Below, in pieces: positions 18,827 through 26,876 of a stretch of DNA of 64,000 bases (the stretch's first letter is position 1; each line of letters starts with the position of its first letter). The stretch comes from Flavobacteriaceae bacterium R38. GTDB taxonomy: Bacteria > Bacteroidota > Bacteroidia > Flavobacteriales > Flavobacteriaceae. The notes under the pieces were generated by a model that had not been told where the DNA came from, searched no databases, and saw only the letters and a program-made list of their open reading frames with translations. The position numbers were made by a program, and so were the translations under genes. Location of the stretch: NCBI GenBank assembly GCA_009901575.1, contig WXYP01000002.1, positions 248,001 through 312,000 of the forward strand, written 5' to 3'.

Positions 18827-21604
18827 TCAGATTTTTTCTTTTAAAAAGTGAGCTGTATATGATTGTTTAACAGGTAATATTTCTTTTGGCGTCCCTTGGG
18901 CTACAAGTGTACCTCCATTTTCGCCACCTTCCGGTCCCAGATCAATAATATAATCTGCACATTTAATAAGGTCTATATTGTGTTCTACAACAATAATAGA
19001 ATGTCCTTTTTCAATGAGTGCATTAAACGAGGTTAATAATTTTTGGATATCATGAAAATGTAATCCTGTAGTGGGCTCATCAAAAATGAATAATGCTTTT
19101 TCTTTAGTATTCCCTTTGATTAAAAATGAAGCGAGTTTGATACGTTGAGCCTCACCTCCGGATAGGGTAGAAGAGGACTGTCCCAGGGTAACATAACCCA
19201 GCCCAACATCCTGAAGTGCTTTTATTTTATTGATAATTTTAGTTTGTTTATGAGTATCAAAAAAAGCAATAGCTTCATCGATTGTCATATTCAAAATATC
19301 ATCAATATTTTTATCTTCAAACCTGACTTCCAGAACATCTTTCTTAAAACGTTTTCCATTACAGGTTTCACATTGCAAATGGACATCTGCCATAAATTGC
19401 ATTTCTATGGTAACTTCGCCTTCCCCTTTACAAGTTTCACAACGACCACCATCTACATTAAAAGAAAAATGCTTTGCCTTATATCCTCTTATTTTAGATA
19501 ATTTTTGTTGAGCGAATAAATTTCTTATATCGTCATAAGCCTTGATGTAAGTTACAGGATTAGATCTGGAAGATCTTCCTATTGGATTCTGATCTACAAA
19601 CTCAACAGTAGTGATTGCACCAAATTTCCCTTTAATATTGGTAAACTGCCCGGCTTTTTCTCCATAACCTCCTATTTCTTTTAAAATAGCAGGGTAAAGA
19701 ATTTTTTTAACGAGTGTACTTTTTCCACTTCCTGATACTCCAGTAACTACAGTTAGCATATTAAGTGGAAAAGTAACATCTATATTCTTAAGGTTATTTT
19801 CCCTGGCTCCAATAATCTGAATATGATTTTTAGAAGTTCGCACTTGCTCCGGAGCTTTAATTTCCATAGCTCCGTTAAGATATTTAGCAGTTAGTGTATC
19901 CTCACTTAGGATACTGTTAAAAGCACCTGTAGCTACAACACTACCTCCTAAAGTACCAGCCTCGGGCCCTATGTCAATAATTTCATCTGCTGCCTTCATG
20001 ATATCTTCATCATGCTCAACAACTATAACAGTATTTCCTAAATCTCTTAATGATTTTAATACTGTAATAAGTTTTTCTGTATCCTTTGGATGAAGACCAA
20101 TGCTGGGTTCATCCAGAATGTACATAGACCCAACTAAACTACTTCCAAGAGAAGTCGCCAGGTTAATACGTTGTGATTCTCCTCCCGATAAACTATTTGA
20201 CTTCCTGTTTAATGTAAGATACTCTAAACCGACATTGGATAAGAATAATAATCGGTTATTGATCTCAGTTAACAAACGGGAAGCAATTTTTTCATCATAA
20301 CTATTAAAAGTCAGTTCTTTAAAAAAAGCAGCTAATTTATTTAATGGCATTTCTACCAAATCTGTAATAGTTTTCCCTCCAATTTTTACATAATTAGCTT
20401 CTTTCCTTAAACGCTTTCCTTTGCAATCACTACATTTAGTTTTACCTCTGTAACGAGAAAGCATTACTCTGTTCTGAATCTTATAACTTTTTTCTTCCAG
20501 GAAGGCAAAGAAATCATTTAAACCTTCAAAATGTTCATTTCCTTCCCATACCAGGGATTTTTGCGCTTCTGTAAGTTCAAACCAGGGTTTATGGATAGGA
20601 AAATCAAATTTATAGGCGTTGTTAACTAATTGATCTCTGTACCAACTCATACTATCACCTCTCCAAGCAAAAATGGCATTGTCATATATGGATAATGCGG
20701 TATTGGGCACCACCAAATCCTGATCGATGCCAATTACATCTCCATAACCTTCACACTTTGGACAGGCACCGTAAGGGTTATTAAAACTGAATAAATGAAC
20801 ATTTGGTTCCGGAAATTGTAATCCGTCCAATTCAAACTTATTATTAAAATCGGTTTGAGTCCCATTAGCTACTTCTTCTATGATGCACGTTCCTTTACCT
20901 TCAAAAAATGCAGTATCAATAGCATCTGCAAGACGGTTAAAGAAGTCCTCATCTTCTTTTGTAATGATACGATCTATTACCAGGTGAAAATTATGATCTA
21001 TTGGGGTATCAATTTCATCTATCCTTAAAATAGTATCATTATATTTAATACGAGCGTATCCTTGTTGAGATAATACCTTTAATGCCTGGGAAATATCTCT
21101 GTCTTCCGGGATATGTACCGGAGCTAGTAGCAATAATTTAGTGTCTTTCTCAAAAGATTTTACAAAATCGATAATATCAGATACCGTATGCTTTTTAACT
21201 TCGTTACCCGAAACAGGGGAGTAGGTTTTTCCAACACGTGCAAAAAGTAATTTTAAATAATCATAGATTTCTGTAGTTGTCCCAACAGTAGATCTCGGAT
21301 TGGTTGAATTTACCTTTTGTTCAATAGCTATAGCAGGGGCAATACCTTTTATATAATCTACTTTAGGTTTGTCTAATCTGCCAAGAAACTGTCTTGCATA
21401 TGAAGATAGACTTTCTACATACCTTCGTTGTCCTTCTGCATATAAGGTATCAAAAGCCAAACTGGATTTACCAGAACCAGACAATCCTGTAATAACAACT
21501 AATTTGTTTCTGGGGATGGCAACATCAATATTTTTTAAATTATGAAGTTTGGCACCTTTAATAAGTATGTTTTCCTTTGGGTTTAGCAACGAAATGTCAG
21601 TCAT
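18827..21604 (-). CDS. uvrA: UvrA, nucleotide excision repair ATPase subunit
   Basis: 925 residues from the ATG at 21602-21604 (MTDISLLNPKEN); a TTG 12 bases upstream is in frame but less likely. Two ABC ATPase modules: Walker A GLSGSGKSS near residue 43 and GVSGSGKST in the second half, signature motifs LSGGESQR and LSGGEAQR, and zinc-binding CxxC pairs (CPKCEG, CSDC, CETCKGE, CETCNGK). Recognises DNA lesions with UvrB. Full length for the family. Divergent from the sigma-factor gene. Confidence 0.98.
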   Translation of the reverse strand: MTDISLLNPKENILIKGAKLHNLKNIDVAIPRNKLVVITGLSGSGKSSLAFDTLYAEGQRRYVESLSSYARQFLGRLDKPKVDYIKGIAPAIAIEQKVNSTNPRSTVGTTTEIYDYLKLLFARVGKTYSPVSGNEVKKHTVSDIIDFVKSFEKDTKLLLLAPVHIPEDRDISQALKVLSQQGYARIKYNDTILRIDEIDTPIDHNFHLVIDRIITKEDEDFFNRLADAIDTAFFEGKGTCIIEEVANGTQTDFNNKFELDGLQFPEPNVHLFSFNNPYGACPKCEGYGDVIGIDQDLVVPNTALSIYDNAIFAWRGDSMSWYRDQLVNNAYKFDFPIHKPWFELTEAQKSLVWEGNEHFEGLNDFFAFLEEKSYKIQNRVMLSRYRGKTKCSDCKGKRLRKEANYVKIGGKTITDLVEMPLNKLAAFFKELTFNSYDEKIASRLLTEINNRLLFLSNVGLEYLTLNRKSNSLSGGESQRINLATSLGSSLVGSMYILDEPSIGLHPKDTEKLITVLKSLRDLGNTVIVVEHDEDIMKAADEIIDIGPEAGTLGGSVVATGAFNSILSEDTLTAKYLNGAMEIKAPEQVRTSKNHIQIIGARENNLKNIDVTFPLNMLTVVTGVSGSGKSTLVKKILYPAILKEIGGYGEKAGQFTNIKGKFGAITTVEFVDQNPIGRSSRSNPVTYIKAYDDIRNLFAQQKLSKIRGYKAKHFSFNVDGGRCETCKGEGEVTIEMQFMADVHLQCETCNGKRFKKDVLEVRFEDKNIDDILNMTIDEAIAFFDTHKQTKIINKIKALQDVGLGYVTLGQSSSTLSGGEAQRIKLASFLIKGNTKEKALFIFDEPTTGLHFHDIQKLLTSFNALIEKGHSIIVVEHNIDLIKCADYIIDLGPEGGENGGTLVAQGTPKEILPVKQSYTAHFLKEKI

Positions 21605-21620
21605 AGTAGTAAACAAAAGC

Positions 21621-21628
21621 CAAAGATA
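21621..21628 (-). promoter_or_regulatory. Likely -7 box for uvrA
   Basis: The minus strand reads TATCTTTG (TAnnTTTG), placing transcription start only about 10 bases before the preferred uvrA ATG, i.e. a very short leader. Confidence 0.4.
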
Positions 21629-21695
21629 CGCATCTGATTCTTTCCTGTAAAATCATGAATAAAAAGTTTTTTAGTTAAAAAAATCTAAAAAAAAT

Positions 21696-21727
21696 TTGCA
21701 TTTTATATTTTAATAATATTATATTTG
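21696..21727 (+). promoter_or_regulatory. Probable promoter of the sigma-factor gene (TTG -33, TATATTTG -7)
   Basis: TTG at 21696-21698 and TATATTTG at 21720-21727 with 21 bases between them, matching the Bacteroidota promoter layout. Start would be near 21733, so the leader would carry the whole inverted repeat at 21767-21843. Confidence 0.5.
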
Positions 21728-21766
21728 GACTTGTTGTGAAATAAAAAACACCTGCTTATACAATAA

Positions 21767-21843
21767 AATTACTTTTTAGTCAACCAAATTTTAGATGTTA
21801 ACCCTGATAGGGTGCATCAGCCATATTAACCTAAAAAGTAATT
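21767..21843 (+). promoter_or_regulatory. Structured leader: 13-bp inverted repeat ending two bases before the sigma-factor ATG
   Basis: AATTACTTTTTAG (21767-21779) is perfectly complementary to CTAAAAAGTAATT (21831-21843). The 51-base loop carries an inner hairpin ACCCT-GAT-AGGGT (21801-21813) flanked by GATG/CATC. The 3' arm hides the A-rich stretch just before the ATG at 21846, while a second in-frame ATG (21795) lies in the loop. No U-run follows, so this is not a terminator; translational control is inferred. Confidence 0.55.
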
Positions 21844-21845
21844 GT

Positions 21846-22430
21846 ATGAATCAGCTTCATTTACAAGATCCAGCCTTAATTGAAAAGTATTTAAAGGGAG
21901 ATGAAACGGCTCTCGAAACTCTAATCAACAGACATTCCCAAAGAATTTACAGCTTTGTTTTTTCAAAAGTATTTGATAAAGATGTTGCTGAAGATATCTT
22001 TCAGGATACCTTCATTAAAGTAATTAACACTCTGAAAAGAGGATCCTATAACGAGGAAGGAAAGTTTTTGCCATGGGTAATGCGTATAGCTCACAATTTA
22101 GTAATTGATCATTTTAGAAAAAACAATCGTATGCCAAAATTTGAAGGTAATGACGATTTTAATATTTTTTCTTTAATAGGAGATTCTTCATTGAATGCAG
22201 AAAAACAACTGATTAAAGATCAGGTAGAATGTGATTTAAGAAAGCTTATTGAAGAATTACCAGACGATCAAAGAGAAGTATTGATCATGCGTATGTACAA
22301 GGATATGAGTTTTAAAGAAATCTCAGAAATAACTGGTGTTAGTATCAATACTGCATTAGGTAGAATGCGCTATGCAATCATTAATCTACGTAAAATAATA
22401 AACAAGCATAATATAGTTTTAACCAATTAA
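21846..22430 (+). CDS. RNA polymerase sigma factor, sigma-70/ECF-like
   Basis: 194 residues from ATG 21846. Region 2 lies about 10-95 (YLKGDETALETLINRH, DVAEDIFQDTFIKV, FLPWVMRIAHNLVIDHFR) and region 4 about 128-188 (LPDDQREVLIMRMYKDMSFKEI, then an HTH with SINTALGRMRYA). No region 1 or 3, so group IV-like. An in-frame ATG at 21795 would add 17 residues (MLTLIGCIS...), but these lie in the hairpin loop and do not resemble region 2, so the shorter form is preferred. No anti-sigma gene lies next to it; the next ORF is a conserved-looking 47-residue protein. Confidence 0.92.
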   Translation: MNQLHLQDPALIEKYLKGDETALETLINRHSQRIYSFVFSKVFDKDVAEDIFQDTFIKVINTLKRGSYNEEGKFLPWVMRIAHNLVIDHFRKNNRMPKFEGNDDFNIFSLIGDSSLNAEKQLIKDQVECDLRKLIEELPDDQREVLIMRMYKDMSFKEISEITGVSINTALGRMRYAIINLRKIINKHNIVLTN

Positions 22431-22486
22431 TACAATAAAGTGTTTTTTAGTACGTTATACAGATATATACTATTAAAGACATTTGT

Positions 22487-22630
22487 ATGGCAAAACTTTA
22501 CACTGAGTATTCATCAGAGATGAAAGACTTACAACCGAAAAAAGAAAGTGTTGAATTTTTATTAAATTATTCTAAAGCTTTAAAAATTATTAAGTACAAA
22601 GAATTAAAGTTTCAAACACTTCTAAATTAA
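22487..22630 (+). CDS. Small protein of 47 residues downstream of the sigma factor
   Basis: Starts ATG at 22487, 56 bases after the sigma-factor stop, and ends 10 bases before a strong terminator. The product (MAKLYTEYSSEMKDLQPKKE then VEFLLNYSKALKII) looks like one amphipathic helix with charged ends and no signal peptide. From memory such short ORFs recur in this location in Flavobacteriia. A role linked to the sigma factor is only suggested by position. Confidence 0.6.
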   Translation: MAKLYTEYSSEMKDLQPKKESVEFLLNYSKALKIIKYKELKFQTLLN

Positions 22631-22640
22631 AATTTATAAA

Positions 22641-22675
22641 ACAAAAAAGACTCGTTAATTTCGAGTCTTTTTTGT
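22641..22675. terminator. Bidirectional terminator between the 47-residue ORF and nth
   Basis: ACAAAAAAGACTCG and CGAGTCTTTTTTGT form a perfect 14-bp stem around a 7-base loop, with T runs on both strands. The stop codon of nth lies in the loop, so the last codons of nth are part of the stem. Confidence 0.85.
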
Positions 22676-23323
22676 TTTCTTATAGTATTCGTCAATTACA
22701 GTTTTTCTCCCTATAGTTTTTGTAATAATATCTTTTTCCAGGTCCCAACCCCTGGCAGGAGAATATTCTCTCCCATACCATATAATTTGCAAATGCAGAT
22801 TGTTCCATTTTTCCTTTGGAAATAAGCGTTTAGCATCTTTTTCTGTTTGAGTTACGTTTTTTCCGTTAGTAAATCCCCAGCGATACATAAGTCTGTGTAT
22901 GTGCGTGTCTACAGGAAAAGCAGGAACACCAAATGCCTGAGACATTACCACACTTGCTGTTTTATGCCCGACAGCAGGAAATGATTCTAGGGCTTCGAAG
23001 CTTTGCGGAACTTCTCCATCATATTTATCTATAAGGATTTGAGATAACTCATAAATACCTTTAGATTTCATTGGAGAGAGCCCGACAGGTTTAATGATTT
23101 CCCGAATTTCTTCCTGAGAAAGTTTTACCATTCGATATGGATTATCTGCTTTTTCAAATAATAGCGGGGTAATCTGATTGACTCTTACATCTGTACTTTG
23201 TGCAGAGAGTAATACTGCTATAAGTAATGTATAAGGATCTTTATGATCTAAAGGAATTGGAATTTTAGGATAAATTTCTTCCAGTTTATCAATAGTAAAA
23301 TTAACTTTTTCTGCTTTGGTCAT
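22655..23323 (-). CDS. nth: Endonuclease III-type DNA glycosylase lacking the iron-sulfur cluster
   Basis: 222 residues of the HhH-GPD superfamily. The helix-hairpin-helix has catalytic K121 (FPAVGHKTAS) and the conserved aspartate D139 (PVDTHIHR). The protein has no cysteine at all, so the C-terminal C-x6-C-x2-C-x5-C cluster of the classic enzyme is missing; the C-terminus is instead WYGREYSPARGWDLEKDI and a basic tail. It should remove oxidised pyrimidines and cut abasic sites. Divergent from the bcp-type peroxiredoxin gene, which may be co-regulated under oxidative stress (inference). Confidence 0.9.
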   Translation of the reverse strand: MTKAEKVNFTIDKLEEIYPKIPIPLDHKDPYTLLIAVLLSAQSTDVRVNQITPLLFEKADNPYRMVKLSQEEIREIIKPVGLSPMKSKGIYELSQILIDKYDGEVPQSFEALESFPAVGHKTASVVMSQAFGVPAFPVDTHIHRLMYRWGFTNGKNVTQTEKDAKRLFPKEKWNNLHLQIIWYGREYSPARGWDLEKDIITKTIGRKTVIDEYYKKTKKTRN

Positions 23324-23340
23324 TTTTGCATATTTTTAAA

Positions 23341-23348
23341 CAAAAATA
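23341..23348 (-). promoter_or_regulatory. Likely -7 box for nth
   Basis: Minus strand reads TATTTTTG (TAnnTTTG) 17 bases before the nth ATG. The same 43-base gap must also hold the promoter of the divergent bcp gene. Confidence 0.35.
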
Positions 23349-23366
23349 ATCAAATTAAACTTCGTT

Positions 23367-23816
23367 ATGAATACACTTAAAGAAGGAGATAAAGTACCCG
23401 ATTTTACAGTTAAAGATCAAGATGGTAACGATATTTCTTTATCAGATTATACAGGAAAAAAATTAGTTGTGTTTTTCTACCCAAAAGCCAATACACCAGG
23501 TTGTACACTAGAAGCTTGTAATTTAAGAGATCATTATTCAGAATTACAGGAAGCTGGATATGAATTGTTAGGAGTGAGTGCAGATTCTCAGAAAAAACAG
23601 GCTAATTTCAGAAATAAATTTGAGTTTCCTTTTCCTCTTTTAGCTGATGAGGATAAGACTGTTATCAATACATTTGGTGTTTGGGGGCCTAAAAAGTTTA
23701 TGGGACGTGAATTTGACGGGATTCACAGAAAAACATTTATAATTAATGAAAGTGGGGTAGTAGACCGTGTAATTGATAAGGTTAAAACAAAAGATCACGC
23801 AGCGCAGATTTTGTAG
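23367..23816 (+). CDS. bcp: Thioredoxin-dependent thiol peroxidase (Bcp/PrxQ)
   Basis: 149 residues. Peroxidatic C46 and resolving C51 in the motif PKANTPGCTLEACNLRDHY, the C-x4-C spacing of PrxQ. GVSADSQKKQANFRNKFEFPF follows. Reduces hydroperoxides using thioredoxin, cytoplasmic. Divergent from nth with a 43-base gap and ended by a perfect palindromic terminator. Confidence 0.95.
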   Translation: MNTLKEGDKVPDFTVKDQDGNDISLSDYTGKKLVVFFYPKANTPGCTLEACNLRDHYSELQEAGYELLGVSADSQKKQANFRNKFEFPFPLLADEDKTVINTFGVWGPKKFMGREFDGIHRKTFIINESGVVDRVIDKVKTKDHAAQIL

Positions 23817-23841
23817 TCACTTATCAATAAATCAAGACAAT

Positions 23842-23871
23842 AAAAAACTCATCTGTACAGATGAGTTTTTT
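23842..23871. terminator. Bidirectional terminator, perfect 30-base palindrome
   Basis: AAAAAACTCATCTGT followed by its exact complement ACAGATGAGTTTTTT, between two convergent genes. It serves bcp on the plus strand and the 485-residue protein on the minus strand. Confidence 0.85.
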
Positions 23872-23884
23872 ATTTGTTTTTTTA

Positions 23885-25342
23885 CTATTTATTCTTTTGC
23901 GGAACTCTTCTTCTTGTATATCCAAACAAGCGATGTTCTTTGATGAGTTCTGCAATACCATTAGGTAGCATATCTTCCCAACCTTCTTCCTGGTTAGCTA
24001 GCATTGCTAAAACTTTTCTTGAGAATATATTTAGGATTTTTTCATCATAGTTTTCTATATCTACAACTTTACCGTTGTATTTGAAGAACTTATAAAGCTC
24101 TTTCATACGTGGGTGTACTTTGAGGTTATTGCTATCCATTACCTCTTTAGTATCTTGATTGACAAATGGATACAGGTAAATTTTCATATCTCTGAAGAAT
24201 AACTTACCAAACGCTTCCAAAATACCTCCACTGAGATCTCTGTAATATTTCTCATCAAAAATATCGATGAGATTTGTGATTCCCATGGCAATTCCCATAC
24301 GGTTTTTAGTAAATCGAGAGAAATAATCTACTACTTTGTAATACTCCTGGAAGTTAGAGATCATCACAATTTGACCTAAAGAACATAACAACTCTGCTCT
24401 ATCCAGAAAATCCCGCTCATCTATCTTCCCTTCAGCACGTAAATTGGATAATGTAATCTCAAATATTACTTGTGTATTTTCTTCTTCTACCTTATTCTCT
24501 TTTGTAAACATTTCATAAGAACGTTCCAGCATGTCCATATTTACCTTTGTCACAGGCCTGAAACTTCCTCTTAGTGCCAATATATTCTTTTTGTAGAGTA
24601 CTTGCGCCGGTAATACGTTAAATCCATCTGCGCCAAACATAACGGCATCTGTCATCCCATTTTTCACTAACTGTAAACTCATCAACCTGTTGTCTACATA
24701 CATAAAGCGAGGCCCGGAGAAATTTATCATATCAATTTCTACCTGGTACCTATCCAAATGATCGTAGAGCGATTTAAGCAATTCTTTTGGCTGATCATAC
24801 ATGTAAAAAGCTCCATAAATAAGATTTACACCTAATATACCTAGTGTCTCTTGTTGTAATTTCGGATCTTTTTGATGGAACCGGATATGAAGAATGATCT
24901 CATTATAATCTTCTAAGGAATCTAACTGATAACGAATACCTACCCATCCGTGTCCTTTGAATTTCTTTGCAAAATCTATGGTAGCAACAGTATTGGCGTA
25001 GCTAAAAAATAATTTATCCGGGTGCTTCTTTCTGCTTAATCGATCTTCAATAAGTTCCACCTCATAACGCAACATCTTTTTTAAACGGGATTCTGTTACA
25101 TAACGTTGATCGTCTTCAATTCCGTAGATGGCATCACTAAAATCTTTATCGTAAGCAGACATAGCTTTTGCAATAGTTCCTGAAGCTCCTCCTGCTCTAA
25201 AAAAATTACGAACAGTTTCCTGTCCCGCACCTATTTCTGCAAAAGTTCCGTAGATATGTTCATTCAAGTTTACACGTAGTGTTTTTCTTCGTATGGAAGG
25301 TACGTGTTCTATCTCTTTATCTCCTTTTAATGATACGCTCAT
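23885..25342 (-). CDS. Conserved 485-residue protein of unknown activity
   Basis: From the ATG at 25340-25342 (MSVSLKGDKEIEHVPSIRRK). The frame is open 41 codons further upstream, but that part is unconserved-looking and overlaps the divergent gene. Conserved-looking blocks are NEHIYGTFAEIGAGQETVRNFFRAGGASGT, FSYANTVATIDF and GHGWVGIRYQ. I recall near-identical proteins across Bacteroidota, sometimes labelled nicotinate-nucleotide adenylyltransferase, but no nucleotidyltransferase HxGH motif is visible, so I do not adopt that name. No signal peptide or membrane helix, likely cytoplasmic. Confidence 0.8.
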   Translation of the reverse strand: MSVSLKGDKEIEHVPSIRRKTLRVNLNEHIYGTFAEIGAGQETVRNFFRAGGASGTIAKAMSAYDKDFSDAIYGIEDDQRYVTESRLKKMLRYEVELIEDRLSRKKHPDKLFFSYANTVATIDFAKKFKGHGWVGIRYQLDSLEDYNEIILHIRFHQKDPKLQQETLGILGVNLIYGAFYMYDQPKELLKSLYDHLDRYQVEIDMINFSGPRFMYVDNRLMSLQLVKNGMTDAVMFGADGFNVLPAQVLYKKNILALRGSFRPVTKVNMDMLERSYEMFTKENKVEEENTQVIFEITLSNLRAEGKIDERDFLDRAELLCSLGQIVMISNFQEYYKVVDYFSRFTKNRMGIAMGITNLIDIFDEKYYRDLSGGILEAFGKLFFRDMKIYLYPFVNQDTKEVMDSNNLKVHPRMKELYKFFKYNGKVVDIENYDEKILNIFSRKVLAMLANQEEGWEDMLPNGIAELIKEHRLFGYTRRRVPQKNK

Positions 25343-25442
25343 TACAACCTGGAATTTACTGTTTATAACTATGAACAAATGTAGTGAAACTGAACCATAA
25401 ACTAAAAAATAAGATTTACTTTTGTTTAAATAAAAATTACTA

Positions 25443-26207
25443 TTGAAAGTTACTTTTTTAGGCACAGGAACATCTCAGGGAATCCCCATTATAGGGAGTA
25501 ATCACCCTGTTTGTTTAAGTGATGATCCAAGAGATAAGCGATTGCGCGTTTCGGTATTAGTTGAATGGAATTCAAATACCTATGTTATAGATTGTGGACC
25601 GGATTTTAGGCAACAAATGCTAACAAACAAGGTAGAAAAAATAGATGGGATTCTTTTTACACACGAACATGCAGATCATACTGCAGGATTAGATGATATT
25701 CGTCCTTTCTTTTTTAAGCAAGGTGATATTCCGATTTATGCGCATAAACGTGTTTTGGGAGAACTTAAAAAACGATTTGATTATATTTTTGCCAGTGAAA
25801 ACCGATATCCGGGAGCTCCGGCTGTGGAAGAAATAGAAGTTATAAATAATGAGCCTTTCAGGTTAGGAGGTATAGATATAGTACCAATAGATGTGATGCA
25901 TGATAAATTACAGGTATTCGGGTATCGTTTTGATAAATTCGCTTATTTAACAGATGTAAAGCATGTAAATGAAGAAGAGATGCATAAACTTCATGATTTA
26001 GACGTGTTGGTAGTAAATGCATTGCGTATTACAGCACACCAGTCACATTTTAATTTAGAAGAAGCATTAGATTTTGTGGAAAAAGTAAAACCTAAGAAAG
26101 CTTATTTTACACATATAAGTCATTTGCTCGGATTTCATGCTGAAGTAGAAAAAATATTACCAAAAAATGTCTTTCTCGCATACGATAACCTGATTATTGA
26201 TGTTTAG
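25443..26207 (+). CDS. MBL-fold metallohydrolase, PhnP-like
   Basis: 254 residues starting at TTG 25443, the only start preserving the first strand KVTFLGTGTSQGIP. The metal site is THEHADHTAG (H74, H76, D78, H79), with further ligands at MHD and THISHLLGFHAE. The N-terminal GTGTSQGIPxIG and CxSDDPRDKRLR pattern matches the PhnP-like subgroup (cyclic phosphate phosphodiesterase or lipoyl/nucleotide-type hydrolase). The exact substrate is unknown. Stops 45 bases before the next gene. Confidence 0.85.
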   Translation: MKVTFLGTGTSQGIPIIGSNHPVCLSDDPRDKRLRVSVLVEWNSNTYVIDCGPDFRQQMLTNKVEKIDGILFTHEHADHTAGLDDIRPFFFKQGDIPIYAHKRVLGELKKRFDYIFASENRYPGAPAVEEIEVINNEPFRLGGIDIVPIDVMHDKLQVFGYRFDKFAYLTDVKHVNEEEMHKLHDLDVLVVNALRITAHQSHFNLEEALDFVEKVKPKKAYFTHISHLLGFHAEVEKILPKNVFLAYDNLIIDV

Positions 26208-26252
26208 AATACTAAGAAATTATTATATCTAACAGTTAAAAATTTTTAACAC

Positions 26253-26774
26253 ATGAAAAACAGGATCTTTATGTACCTTTTTATTTTTTCGGTACTTTAT
26301 ATATTGTTTCAGTATACCAACGCTAAAAATTATTTCAAGTCTACCAATAATGAAATAGCACGTAAAGATGAAATGATAATTAAGTTAAAAGATTCTTTAG
26401 CTCAGCAAAATATAGCTCTTGAAGAACAAATTATTAATAATCTGGACTTACAATATTTTGCATTGGACGGAAATGATGATGCTTCTGTTTATTTTGATGA
26501 GTTTAATATCGAAGACTTATCATTGTATATTTCTGATAAACTTCTGGAAACTAATGAAAAAAAAGGAAATAATCCTTTAGTACCTTATGATGGAATGTCT
26601 GGAGGATCTATGAAGATTAATAAGATTCGTGTCCTCAATCATAAATGGATAATAGCAGATTTTAGTGATGGAAAATATTGGGGAGAGCTATTTATCACTT
26701 ATGAAATGAAAGAAGACAAAAGCGTCGAGTTCACCATGAAAGAGCATTTGTTATACGCCCGTAGCAGGTATTAA
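26253..26774 (+). CDS. Membrane-anchored protein with coiled coil, unknown function
   Basis: 173 residues: an N-terminal transmembrane anchor (6-23), a short coiled coil (residues about 33-62, NEIARKDEMIIKLKDSLAQQ), then a folded domain (70-173) with VYFDEFNIEDL, YDGMSGGSMKINKI and a C-terminal ARSRY. Conserved in Flavobacteriia as far as I recall, sometimes labelled hydrolase, but I see no catalytic motif. Confidence 0.7.
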   Translation: MKNRIFMYLFIFSVLYILFQYTNAKNYFKSTNNEIARKDEMIIKLKDSLAQQNIALEEQIINNLDLQYFALDGNDDASVYFDEFNIEDLSLYISDKLLETNEKKGNNPLVPYDGMSGGSMKINKIRVLNHKWIIADFSDGKYWGELFITYEMKEDKSVEFTMKEHLLYARSRY

Positions 26775-26793
26775 ATCTAGTATCAAACACTCT

Positions 26794-26826
26794 TGTCATT
26801 CCTATGAAAGCAGAAATGACATTTTT
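26794..26826 (+). terminator. Probable terminator made from a dispersed palindromic repeat
   Basis: TGTCATT and AATGACA pair (7 bp) followed by TTTTT, after the gene ending 26774. The hairpin resembles the degenerate element at 31189-31214: both share TGTCATTCCT, then AAAGCA or AAAAGCA. Confidence 0.5.
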
Positions 26827-26876
26827 CTCAGAATTGCTAACTATTTCTAAGTAAGAATAGATTTTGAATCTCTAAA

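Noticed and set aside
21795-21845. In-frame 17-residue N-terminal extension of the sigma factor
   Set aside because: The extension is encoded in the hairpin loop and 3' arm and does not resemble region 2; ATG at 21846 gives the normal start. Kept only as an observation in the leader finding.
25343-25465. 41-residue N-terminal extension of the 485-residue protein
   Set aside because: It overlaps the start of the divergent MBL-fold gene and the conserved part begins at the internal Met.
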